Made by a program: the position numbers and the translations under genes. A DNA stretch of 64,000 bases from Ligula intestinalis (taxonomy: Eukaryota; Platyhelminthes; Cestoda; Diphyllobothriidea; Diphyllobothriidae), in assembly GCA_036362985.1 (NCBI GenBank), contig JAYGXS010000001.1:45054727-45118726 (forward strand). The letters are read 5' to 3'. This document shows positions 23,868 to 34,545 of the stretch, piece after piece. Numbering within the stretch: position 1 is the stretch's first letter; every line of letters starts with the position of its first letter. The notes below the pieces were generated by a model. The model was not told the origin of the DNA. It searched no databases and saw only the letters and a program-made list of their open reading frames with translations.

Positions 23868-26800
23868 CTCAAGAGAATGAGAGAGATAATGTAAAGCAAG
23901 AATCAAGACTTGCCTTATAGGTGACAAGACCACCGATGTATTCATTTAGGGGATAGATGTAACCTGTGAGTAACAACTGGTCAACCATCGTGTTTACGCG
24001 TCGTTTGAGTTCCGCAGATGAGCAAGTCTTGGGAACTGCATTGATATCAGATGAAGGGTTGATGAGAGCATCAAAATCTCGCTCCTCTAACCCATACTAA
24101 AGTGAAAAAGGTCCAAGGCTGACTAAGAGATTAATCAACATCTAGAACGATGAGATATTTAAAGCGGAGAGTAGAGCTGTTCCAGAAGGATACGGCAAAA
24201 TATGATTAACGACCTACATCGAGTTCCTCGTTGAGTGAACGAAATGCGTCGGAAAGGATCTCGGTGATTTTGGGACACAACTGCAGATCCAGAGTCGTGA
24301 AGGTGAAAAAACGATCCGACTCTATAAATTCGCGGATCTCTTCTGCGACCTCCAGAGAACTCGGCCTCTGAAATTTGAATGAGCAAATGAGAAAATCACC
24401 TTAAAAGTTAACCGGTTCATTCAGAAACGTTGCAATTAATCACCAACAAAGCAGTCTGTTTACAGACATGTAAACTACTTGGAGGCGGCTGCCGGGAAAT
24501 TTGTCGAGGAATGTCAGCAACAGTAGACGTGATATGAAAAAATGCCCAACTTCAAAATGCAAAGCCACACACTAGACTTGAACCTTTATTGAGGAAGGGA
24601 AGGCGTGAGTACAGTCAACGCACTGCCGACTGAACTACGAGGCTCACCGGGCGCCATGAATTTAATCACCCTCGGGCCGATTTACCTGCCCAGGCTACTT
24701 CACGTGTGAAATCCACCAATGGCGATACAGTGAGCTGACTTCCCAGGTAGGATTTCCTAAGCAATCAATCTAGAATTCACCAAATGACTATAAGGCACAC
24801 TTAATTATTAGGGGGGATGGTAGGTTTGAATAATTCAATTGACCCAATTGTGAAAAATTCGCGGCATCGGTGGGATACGAGTCGACGTCAACAAGTGAAG
24901 GCTTGAGTATAGCCAACGCTCAGCCAACTGAGCTACAAGGCTCACCGAGAGGCATGAACTTAATCACACGTTTATTGAGTAAATAAATTGCTCAGGGTTG
25001 TTGGGGCATTCAGATTGGTCATCAGTGGTTAGACATCTATTATTGCTTGTAATAATGAAGATTATGTGGTTGAATGCACGCACGGTACTCCGAATTTTCC
25101 GTCCAACAGTTTGATAAAAGCACAACGTGGGAGAACCATGAAAATCCAAAAGAATGTGAATTATCACAGCTGCCAATTTGTGTACAAAGGCTTGATTCTA
25201 CCATCTGAGGACTGAATAACCACCGGGTTGTCGTTGAAACTGACGCCAGTTCATGCCCTCTAAAGTAAGTTTATTAAGAAAACTTACAGAATGGGTGGCT
25301 TTAAGGTGTTCGGCCACTTCCGCTGCGTTGTAGGGATGAGAGTAGACCTCACACATGAGACGGTGAGCGTGCATGATAGTATCCAGAACCTCGTTCTGTT
25401 CGGTGACCAGGCCTTGAAAGGAAAAACAATGGCCATCAACACATGTTACACATATACATCAGAGTAAGACATTTTAAAAGAAGGCTAGTCCAACGGTTCG
25501 GTGGAAGTACGCAGTGTACGCGTGTGCCAACATTGATGAAAAGCAACAGCAAACAATCTATAACTGACAAATCTAAAATTTCCTTCGCATGAAAAGCTCT
25601 GATCCGCAATGTTCGCGTTTCATACTTTATCAACGCCTTTACGCAGACTAGCGCCGCAGGCAGAGTATTGGTGCTTTAGAGTATACTACAAAAGTCAGCA
25701 TGACAATAGAGTAACCTAACTGCTTCCTCAGCGTACCCCCTCAGTAAGCAGCATTAAGAAAGCGTCTACTCAGTGGTACGCAATGGCGACATCTTGTGCT
25801 TGATACGGCTGCGATCATGCCTGATCTAGCCGGTCACAGTGATGTCACGGGCGGTAGTTCTCCACGCGAGTGACGATTGACGGCAGCAGATCTGGAACGC
25901 TCTATCTATGCTCTCTTCTAGCGACGAGACCGAAAATCGAAGGTTCAAGAGCCGTTTCCATGACTGCACGAACGGTGTCGAGCCAAGTCTTGAGTTGCCT
26001 TCTTCTTCGACGCATCCATGTAGGCAGCGTAGCAAAGCTCGCAAGCCAGATGACCGAAAACGTGCACAAACCCCCTCCGCCGACTTTCTTTGATGGCCCG
26101 ACATATCCTCGCGGTACTGTCGCAGCGATTGCGGAATGTCTCATTTGAGATGAAGTCGGTATACTTCATGGTCATCGGGCAGTGTAGTGAAAATACCTAA
26201 ATTTTTCGCTTATCTTCAATGCGCAAAGTCTAATATTTACATCCATAGAGGACTGACCGGACGGACGCATAGTACAAGCGGATCTTCGTGGCGATGGAGT
26301 TATAGCGTCGGAACTACAGGCGCTTTCGGGGTTTTGAGAAAACCCGGCAAGCATCATCTATCCTAGAAATAATTTTGCCCTTTCTCTATCCTTTCGACAG
26401 CAGCCTCGCCCCGAGGTATTAAAAGCTGTCTACTTCTTCACGTTAGCGATCATTAATCTCCCTGAGTGCCTTCTACTGCAAGAAAATAGTTAAGACCTTC
26501 GCAACGACGTCGATTAGGCTTTTTCCCCGATAATTCCTGCACTCCATCCTATCTCTCTTCGTGAAGACAGACACAAGAATATCCGAACCCCAGTCATTTG
26601 GAACCACTGTATCGTGCCACGCTTGCTCGATTACTTCATGGAGCCAGGGTGCCAGGGTTTCAACATAGGACTTGTAGATTTCAGTGGGAATATCATCCTC
26701 TCCGGGTGCCCTGTTCCTATACGGCCTCTGAATCGCATCGGCAACTTCGTCTTCGGAAGGGAAGTTGCACGAAACTCCGCCGAGGAGGAGAGGGAGGGTG

Positions 26801-29800
26801 TGATGGGCTGCTCATCAAAGTTGAGGAAGTGTTCGAAGTGCTCACACCAGGGATCGACCTTGGCCGGGCTTCCAACAATAAGGTCGCCATTCACGTCGCG
26901 AACAGTCACTGAGTGACGAGGGTTTACCACTAAATTGGCGGATAATTTGGTAGAGTTTTCGAATGTGGCCAACATTTGGGGCTTGCTTCATGGGAGTTAC
27001 TGTTTCGGATTAATACTTCTGCTGGTCACCACTAGCCGACATCGTTGTCAGCTTTTGGAGTTTTTGGATTGAAGTATCGTTGCGGGATCTAGCTCGAGTC
27101 GTCTGAGCAGACAGCTGCAGGGTTCTTCCGCTAATCCAGTCACTGCGGCGTCGCTGAGCGAATGCAACATTTTGTCAGCTACCCCAGAAACGAATGTCTT
27201 CAATAATGATCACTTGCTACTGCCTTCGCCGTTGGCTCGGATCTTAAAACGGGATCGGATTTCTTTGCTTAGGGCCTCGGTAGTGGCCGGTTGCCGGAAT
27301 TTTGCGGCATCAAGGTGTCTCACAAGTGGCATTTTGGGTGCAGATGAGATGAACTTCCAGGCGTGTACGAAGGAGAGTGGTCAGGCCTGGGGACATTACC
27401 AGTTCCGGCACCACGCATCGACCTGCTATCGTGGATTCAACTGCAAAATCTTGAACCAACTATGACGCAATCGGCAACAGTAGTGCACATTATATACCCC
27501 AAGTTGGTTGGTAGCCCTTGTTGGATCAGGGGTCCCCGCCGGAGTCCAAACTGGATGCATTTGGAAGACGGAGAAAAGCCGCGACCTCAGCATATACCCC
27601 TAGTCCCAGCATTTGGTTATGTAATCCATCTGCATGGTGGTACCACCGTCGTTTAAATACCATGTCAGTAGAAATTTATGATAATGCTGAAAACACGTGT
27701 TGGCAACAGTGGGTTCTGATAAGCGAAATGCAGCATCCTCTCGTCATTGTCGTATCGAGACCAATAGAGTGACTGCTTGACCAACTATAAACAGATCACT
27801 GTGAGGACATCTTTCGACTAGCTCCTGCAGCTGGGAGTAGGTTTGTTTATCTTGCTGTTGTTCGGTTAATGTTAACACACACACAGAAACGACAGAGATG
27901 TTCGTAAAGTGACCCTTAACTGAGCATAACACATCTGGTCATTGAATGGTTCCCATGCCAGTGGTGTACGGTTTGCTTGTTCAAAGAGGAAAAAATCGCA
28001 ATGTCTACCAAATGAGTCGCGTGAGCCACTGATACAGGGTGAGGTGGGAATTGACTCCCGGTATTTTTAATATTACACATCTGAGTCGGGGATTCGGACA
28101 GGCAGCAGACATCCACGTGATATAAATGAAGACTGCGCGCCGTCAGACTTTGGTTACCGCGTTCCAGAAGTGTTCGCACATTCCAGTATCCAATACCCAG
28201 ACTTTGTTACTGGTTGAGTATTCCAGCTCGCATAATATCGCCCACACCACTATACAAGGGTTACGAAGCGAATCTGCTCCCGAGGACGCCGTAGTTTGGA
28301 TCGTAGTGCCGCAAGTAGACATATTCATGCGGGATCTTGGGGATTTGGAACACAGACAGATCGCGAACAGCCGCTGGGACTGTTTGAGGATGACTCCTCT
28401 AGCACTCTGGCTCAAGAACCGAACCACAAGGCAGTGGTAGCAAGCAAACCTATTGAATGGCGGCTCACGGTCGCCATGTCAGTGGTCATAGAAACTTGCA
28501 GCATTTTAAAAGGCAGTGGCGCGCCAGACCTCAGCCCTCCGCACTCGTGCAGAACTGTCACCGCTGGTCAGCGTCTGTTTATCCTGCAGACCCAGGAGAC
28601 TGCTTATTTTGCAATTAACCTTCGCTGAAGACCGTTCCACTACTCTCCGCCTGCGGACGCGCCAGGTAGCCGGCAGCTAGACTAAAGAGTAACCCGTTTC
28701 CCAGGATCTCACACAGCTACTTACACATGTGGAAGATAGTCAATCACAGACAAAACATGACTAGGATAGGCAGCTATTATGCGACATGACAAGAGGTAGT
28801 TCCAAAAGGCTGTTAATGCAGGCTCTCTTGGAGGAAGATTTTGTTCCAAGTCAAACAAATAAGGTGTGTGACGCCACGATTACGATACCATTCTGGGGTG
28901 TAAGAATAAAGCAAGTAGGGTGTAAAAGGGAACATTTTATTACCGGATACTTACGACAGTAGTAGGCAGACAAATTTATCTTTTCACGAAAAAAATTCAG
29001 ACGTCCACGCAAATGAACAGTGCTGCCAAGCCGGAGAGAAGATTCTCCCCACCCTGGCCTACAGGTTGCAGGGCTTACGCGGTCTGAGAGTTCTATGAGA
29101 CGCCGAGCAAGGGAGGCAGTCAGTGATTGATCGTCACCTAAAAACCCCTCAGGCAACGCGAATAAAGTATTACGCCAGATTGTGCAAGTAATCGTTCCGG
29201 TACCATCTTCGACTAGAACGGGAGACAAAAATTAGACAACGATAAAAATATACCGATTGAAAAGAATCAGTTTTCGTAAGAATTCTGATTTTCGATGAAA
29301 CAAGGTGGTTTCACCACTACATCGTTCTTAGATTGACAAAAAACAGCTTCTAGCACTAGGACAATATAAGACAACCAAAAGATATTAGAAACCGGGAGCA
29401 GATCGTGACTTCTATCCTCTAAGATCCTCCACATCAAATGACAGTAATATCCATGGAGGGTTAAAGCGGGGTTCTAATTCTATCTTCCCGCTTGCAATTA
29501 TTTTGAACTAACGTGGTGCAGCGACTTTATAATAATAAAAAAACAATAGTTTAAACTAAACTTGACTTTATTTTTGTTAACCTGAAATGTACCGTCTGCG
29601 TTTGATTGTCACGCACTGTGAGTTCATGTACTGACCATCTTGACTTCTGAAAAATCTGCTGTCGCTGACAGTATAGCCAATTTGTAATTGGAGTGACACC
29701 AAGACGAATTCAAGACATTCGAGCCAAGGATGAAACAAGGCAAGGTGAGTGACATGGTATCCATAAAATGCCCCGCACCGGCAACCACTGCTGCACAGAT

Positions 29801-32800
29801 AGTCGAAAAATACTGAACCTGAAACCAGCTCTCTTCTCTCTACTAACGCTGCCTTTCGAAGTATATTAGTTCATGTTGCATGTTTCTCCACGCTTACTGT
29901 AGGCCCGGGAATGCTTAATTTGTATAAGGCTGGTGTGTGTGTCGTAGCCCATAGTTGGATCAGGAATCCCCGCCGGAATCCAAACTGGGAGTAGTTGGGA
30001 GACAAAGAAAAGCCGCGACCTCGACCGGCTTGAGCCACAGGTCCGCGGGAGTGAGGTGGGTGCCTGGCCGAGAACTGCAGGCGAACAAATGACGGCAGTC
30101 ATGTGGCGAGACGCCGTAGTCGGGACAGCAGTCGGGTATGGATGGGTCGAGCCGGTGCTGGTACTGGCGAAGGAGCATGCAGTAGCCACTGCGTAGCTGC
30201 GCCAGGGTACAGCGAGTGACCCTCGGGAGATGTCGTTCCGAGGCCGCAATCGGAGGTGGATATCCACCCAAAAGGACCGGTGGACGGTAACCTCGTTTCT
30301 CCTCGACAACGACTCTCTGGTGGAGACGCTGGAAGCCTGTCTTGGTGGCAGAGCTATCAACAGGTAGATCCGCGAGAGATGAGGCAACAGCTTCCTTGTG
30401 GAGTGCTTGAATAGACGGCCGGACATTGCGGCAGGGCTCGGGAGCGTCGCAACGGTGATGATTGGGATGGCCGGGTTGCGAACAACTCCACCAGAACTGC
30501 TGGCTAAGGAGTGTTGTGATCGGCGACCGGTAGAACAGAAGCCTCCGCATGAAGATGATCTATAGGCGACATTTTATAGCAACCCGTGATCGTGCGGAAG
30601 GCAGCGTTTTGGGCTGACTGGAGGCGGCGGAGGCTGGAAGAGTTCATCGTAGGAGACCAGATTGATGCCGCATAAGTGAGGTGCGGCTTGGCCAGCGCCT
30701 TGAAAGCAGTCGACAGAGTCTCTTTCGCGCAGCCCCAGGATGTGCCTGCTAGAGCCTTGAGGACCTTGGTGCAGCGGCTTACTTTGCTTGCGGTCTCCCT
30801 GGCATGGTCTGCAAACGTGAAGAGCGGATCAAAACGCATACCAAGGAGTTTGGGCTTGCGGACGAGCGGTAAGGACGCCCCATTGACGGTGATGACCGGG
30901 TGACGATTGAACTCCTTCGGGTCAAGCGTAAAAACAGTTACGGACGACTTGGCTGCCGAGATCGTCATTCCGCGCTGGGTGAGGAAGTTTTCGACAACAG
31001 GCATGAACTCCGTGAGGAGCTGTGCAGCCTGATCGAGGTCATGGTGCCGGCAAAAGAACGTAACATCGTCCGCATAGGATACCACTTGCACAGGTGCCCG
31101 GGGGAGTGGGAGCTCTCGCATGTAGATGTTAAAGAGCGTCGGGCTGAGGACAGAGCCTTGAGGGACGCTACAGGTCTGCTTACGGGGCTTAGAGAGAGCG
31201 CCCCGGAAGAGGACACGATCGTGACGGCCACGGATGTAAGCCGCCAACCATCAGACCAGGCCAGTCGGGACGTTCAACGAGACCAAGTCCTGCAGGAGCT
31301 GATCGTGGCGGACGCAGTCAAAGGCTCGTGACAGGTCAATTGAGACTGCCACGGTCCGCGAAGCGGGCTTCTGTTGATTGAAGCCCTCGAGGATAGCGTC
31401 GCTGAGCTCGAAGAGCGCCGTTGTAGTTCCAAGACCCGATCGGAAACCATGTTGGTGGCAAGATAGGTCCGCCACAGACGTCAGAATTGGGTGGATGAGC
31501 CGTTCCAGGATCTTCGCCAATGGACTGAGGAGGGCAATTGGACGTTAAGAGGTCGCTAGGCAGGGGTCCTTACCCGCTTTGACCAGGGGGATAATGATCG
31601 ACTGGCGCCAGCAATCAGGGATGATTGAAGTTTCCAGTGAAAGGTTGAAGAGGGCGGCAAGGTAGGCAGCCACCTTCGGGCCGATGTGGCGCACATGGAT
31701 AGGCGCCAGACCATCTGGTCCTAAGGCTTTCGAAGCTCTCATTTTCTTGACGGCGGTGAGGATGGCATCAGCCGAAAAGGAAATGTCTGGGGGCGGGGCT
31801 TTATGGAGGAGACGAAGAAGGGAGCGCTGGCTTTTGGGACTGGGCGCCGAGCGTGGCGAGAACAGCTTGCTCATCTTCGCGGCGATCTTACCGTTGTTGG
31901 AAATGAACTTGCCGTCCCCAAAGCTAATAGACTGGTTTGATGTATCAGCCCGGGGTTTGGTCAGGTTGCGTAAAAGCTTTCAAGTGGCAGCTGATTTGCC
32001 ACTGAAATTACAATCTGAAATTAGTTCATGCCAGCGTTGGCGCTTGCCATCGTTGGTAGTCTTAGTGATTAAGCCATTCAGTTCGCCAACGCGCGGGTCA
32101 CTGGCATCACGTGCTCGTATTTCGTCTCTCTCTCGTTCCAGGCGGGAGGCTTCGGGCGGATAGTTAGGACGGAGAAAGGGAATGCGGCCATTAGGGATGT
32201 GTAACTTGCTGCTGCCAGGAGTAGGCGACGAAGGGCTCGCTCCGCCATGTGGACACAGGTGGGAGGCGGTAGGCCATCGATCTCGGCTTCGCATTCGGTC
32301 GTGAACGCTGCCCAATTGGCTTTCTTGAAATTAATGATGTGCCGGTTGGGGGCCTTGATACGCTCGGCGGCGGTAGCCAATTCGAGCACAATGGGGAGGT
32401 GGTCGCTACCCAGGCTGATTTCCGTGTTCCACATGGTGGAGGCTACCAGACTGAGACTGGCGAGGGAAACATCGGGCGAGCTGGAGGCACCGTTGGTTGG
32501 GAACCGTGTTTGGCTGTTCTCGTTGAGAACGGCAAAGGGTGCGTGTTCTATTTCATCAGCCAGAGCTTCTCCTCGGGGGTCGGCTGCCAAGTTAGAGCAC
32601 CATAGGTCATGGTGAGCGTTGAAGTCACCTAGCACCAGACTGTCTCCAGAAGGTAAGAAGGGAGCGATAGAGGCGGTGAAACCGGGAGAACAACTGGAAG
32701 TTGGAGGGATGTACACGTTCACGAGGGTTAGCGGCGCCGGGCCAATGTCAAGGGAAATCGCCAGTACTTCCGTGGGATCGGCTCCAAGCAGGGGAAGCTG

Positions 32801-33683
32801 GTGATGGGCAATGGATTTGTCCACCAGGAAGGCCAAACCTCCGCCTTTGTTGCGGCCGTGGTCGCGACGGACAATCGTGTAATCGGCACAGGAAGGGACC
32901 TTAGTGGAGTTAGACCACTTTGTCTCTTGGATAGCCGCCACAGCTATGCTGTGCGAGCGCATGAAGGCCAGGAGCTGGTCAAGCTTCCCAAGGAGGCCGT
33001 TGGCGTTAAAATGTAAGATTTTAAGACCAGGTGGTGAGGCAACGTCGGAGACCAGAGGATTTGGGTGCAGGACTGGACGGGCTGGAGGCATGGAGATCGG
33101 TGGGGGCACGGGACAGCTAGGACACGCTAAGGCGGGCGACCAATCGGCAGCCGTGGCGAAGCCACTGCATCGGAGATGGCACCAGCCATTGCAGGAGCCG
33201 CAACGTACAGACCAGTCGCTGCGGCCCAGACGGACTCGGCAGAACGAGCAGTACCAGAGAGGTCCAGGGTTGGCCTCGATTCCGGCGGCGAGGAGGAGGA
33301 GTCGGAGCAGCGTGGCCGGGAGGGGCTGTTCCGTCATCAAAAACACGGATTGGGCGGAGGGGAGAGTTGATCCAACGTAGGGAGATGGGTGTAGCAGATC
33401 TTGGCCGCCGGGAGGGCGGGTGGGAACGCAATTCGTAGACGCGTCTGCTGTGGTATAAGGCTGGTAAAGACTACCGGCAACATGGAAAGGTTATGACAGA
33501 AAGAACACGGATTACAAACTGTTCCGGGTATATTGGTAGCTGCAAACAAGGCATATGCAAAGTGTTTAAAGCGCAATTAGGACATACTTTCCACGGTGTA
33601 ACATTTTTCACGAGGTTCCAAGCGGCGAATTGTGCCATAGACATCGACGTGAGTAATCCATCGAGGACCCAGACGAAACAAGT
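23682..33683 (-). CDS. STN1: CST complex subunit STN1 (OBFC1), six visible exons, N-terminus missing
   Basis: Exons on the minus strand at 33588-33683, 28955-29212, 25288-25412, 24218-24367, 23914-24096 and 23682-23867 join in phase to about 331 residues (human STN1 has about 368). The first two make the OB fold: VDVYGTIRRLEP, then EDGTGTITCTIW, then LGSTVHLRGRLNFFREKI. The next two give the helical linker. The last two form tandem winged helices ending RFFIVLNF. STN1 partners CTC1 and TEN1 to bind single-stranded DNA and recruit polymerase alpha-primase at telomeres and stalled forks in the nucleus. The first coding exon was not found. Introns hold a 3.5-kb LINE on the same strand, an RTE-like LINE and SINEs. 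One intron is GC-AG and only 46 bases long. Confidence 0.87.
23914..24096 (-). CDS. STN1: STN1 exon (first winged helix)
   Basis: The acceptor TTTAG precedes 24096, and a GC donor (AAG|GCAAGT) follows 23914. The 61 codons include ELKRRVNTMVDQLLLTGYIY and then GGLVTY, a recognition helix followed by the wing strands. Confidence 0.82.
24218..24367 (-). CDS. STN1: STN1 exon (linker)
   Basis: The acceptor TTTCAG precedes 24367 and the donor GAT|GTAGGT is at 24218. It has 50 codons, phase 0 at both ends, and encodes a charged helical segment (SLEVAEEIREFIESDRFF). The ORF in another frame across this segment is a shadow. Confidence 0.8.
24545..24660 (-). repeat. tRNA-derived SINE copy 1
   Basis: On the minus strand the sequence GAGCCTCGTAGTTCAGTCGG resembles an RNA polymerase III A box. 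GGTTCAAGTCTAGTG about 50 bases later resembles a B box. A second copy begins 210 bases to the right, and a third lies at 61280-61365. Confidence 0.55.
24865..24965 (-). repeat. tRNA-derived SINE copy 2
   Basis: The minus strand reads GGTGAGCCTTGTAGCTCAG then TTGGCTGAGCGTTGGC, a clear tRNA-like A-box arm. The B box is decayed (GACTCGTATCCCACC). It lies in the STN1 intron between 24368 and 25287. Confidence 0.55.
25288..25412 (-). CDS. STN1: STN1 exon (end of OB fold and linker)
   Basis: The acceptor TTTCAAG precedes 25412 and the donor TCT|GTAAGT is at 25288. The 41 codons include HRLMCEVYSHPYNAAEVAE, matching the STN1 segment in which the OB fold passes into the region with a conserved Y..P motif. 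The preceding exon supplies the first base of codon 1. Confidence 0.84.
25797..27030 (-). mobile_element. RTE-like LINE, 3' part, internally deleted
   Basis: Read on the minus strand, from 27030 down: a pre-RT segment (VRDVNGDLIVG, EHFEHFLNF), then EDDIPTEIYKSYVETLAPWL, then CRNYRGKSLIDVVAKV. An internal deletion removes the catalytic palm. C-terminal sequence follows, including KYTDFISNET and the tail that ends at the 3' terminus near 25800. The same tail ends the copy at 42220. It has many frameshifts. It lies in the STN1 intron between 25413 and 28954. Confidence 0.85.
27505..27590 (-). mobile_element. 3' end fragment of the 2A/PHD LINE
   Basis: GGGGTCCCCGCCGGAGTCCA and the following AAAGCCGCGACCTC match the 3' region of the larger LINE at 29944-30020 (GGAATCCCCGCCGGAATCCA). 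It has the same orientation as that element and is truncated on both sides. Confidence 0.65.
27600..28850. other. STN1 intron sequence without recognised element
   Basis: Short ORFs on both strands (28126-28628 and 28143-28427) overlap each other in a GC-balanced stretch and carry no motif. I see no exon consistent with STN1 phases here. Confidence 0.4.
28955..29212 (-). CDS. STN1: STN1 exon (core of OB fold)
   Basis: The acceptor GTTCTAG precedes 29212 and the donor TGTC|GTAAGT is at 28955. It has 86 codons' worth of sequence. EDGTGTITCTIWRNT and LGSTVHLRGRLNFFREKINL are the two strands pairs most diagnostic of STN1, on either side of a variable loop. Confidence 0.9.
29866..33430 (-). mobile_element. 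nearly full-length Jockey/CR1-type LINE with 2A-like peptide, PHD finger, endonuclease and RT
   Basis: Minus strand. The first ORF segment is 33346-32078. A frameshift near 32100-32200 leads into the RT frame (32315-30504, same frame with about four stop codons, including those near 31875, 31521 and 31248). A further shift near 30504 leads to the C-terminal domain (30550-29960). RT hallmarks include SIDLSRAFDCV, PQGSVLSPTLFN and the catalytic YADD. The C-terminal part has a CCHC-like knuckle (CCPDYGVSPHDCRHLFAC). The 3' end is near 29866 and the 5' end near 33430-33460. It lies in an STN1 intron in the sense orientation. Confidence 0.9.
32078..33346 (-). pseudogene. LINE ORF segment: 2A-like, PHD finger, AP endonuclease
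   Basis: This 422-codon segment begins with a short hydrophobic leader ending GIEANPGP (residues 22-29), close to the 2A-like DxExNPGP motif but with G in place of D. A Cys4-His-Cys3 PHD-type finger follows (C33, C36, C49, C52, H57, C60, C75, C78). The endonuclease spans about 108-350, with N116, the QET motif at 140-142, GDFNAHHDLW and SDHLPI all present. 2A peptides make ribosomes skip a bond, and N-terminal 2A-like sequences are known in several APE-type LINEs. The endonuclease nicks target DNA for priming. The ORF runs out of frame before the reverse transcriptase. Confidence 0.85.
33588..33683 (-). CDS. STN1: STN1 exon (start of OB fold)
   Basis: The acceptor CTTACAG precedes 33683 and the donor GAAA|GTATGT is at 33588. 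The 31 codons include WITHVDVYGTIRRLEPRE and CYTVE, which align with the first OB strands of STN1 (the VDVLGTV...Y.V pattern). The exon starts with the last two bases of a codon, so at least one upstream coding exon exists. I could not find it with confidence. Confidence 0.85.
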
Positions 33684-34378
33684 CTGTAAGTCAAAAATGT
33701 AATCAGGAAGCAATGTAATGAACGTAAGTCGGGCACGGAATTTTCGGATGCTCATTTACGACGAAAATTGCAATCGTACCAGAAACGAAGCCGGGCATTT
33801 CGAAGAGTTATAAAGTACTAATGCAAGCCTTCAAATTAAGGTAAAGACTGTTGTGCCACACGCAAGCAAAGATACATGCATCTAGGTTATTCTGGACTAA
33901 CTACCACTGTCCAGTTTTCGACATAAGATTTCCAAGTTGAATAATGTGACACTTTCCAAAGGTGTGAAATGACACAATAATTTTGAATTATCCAGCCATG
34001 CATGGGTGGAGATATCGGCCAGCGGTAATTCCTCCGGTTACTTCAAGTTATTAGGAACCAATGGCCTTTTGTTTTCAATTGGATAGGAAAAAGCAAGGCA
34101 GATAAATAATGATTTCATTTCTACTAACATAGGTAAACAACAGGTTTGTTTAGCGTTCCTCACCCGCCCAAAACGTATTTCGAATTTGCTTACCTTGGTA
34201 ATGATTAGGTTTAGGACTACTGCTATGGTAAGAGGTAGGGTTGCGGTCAGAACCGCAGCTGGGACCGCACCGAAGCCTAAGGGTGGGTGGTTGACACTAA
34301 GGCAGCTTGGCCGAATAAACAGATAGAAAGAGAAAGGAGCGACGTTAACACAAAGATGAGTTTAAAGTAAGCAATTAC

Positions 34379-34545
34379 TCAAAGAATCTCCAGCCGGCTG
34401 AACTTTTTGAATGTCGCCAATCAGAAAATGACAGTGATTCGTAGTCAATGGATCGAGAACAACGGGAACCATGGACTGACTGGAAGACGGCTCAAGCACC
34501 GTGCCTTGTACCCACCGACTGTCATCGAGGACTGAGGTCATTTGG
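34379..34545 (-). CDS. possible exon, unidentified
   Basis: On the minus strand a frame opens after TCTTACACAG and runs to a weak donor (GA|GTAATT). It includes VLDDSRWVQGTVLEP and VPVVLDPL. The composition looks protein-like but no family is recognised and phase with STN1 is unproven. Confidence 0.2.

Noticed and set aside
23868..23945. Upstream part of the minus-strand ORF ending STN1
   Set aside because: It contains the 46-base intron and the end of the previous exon read in the wrong frame.
30900..33380. Several plus-strand ORFs of 70-160 codons
   Set aside because: They mirror the endonuclease and RT frames of the minus-strand LINE and contain no motifs.
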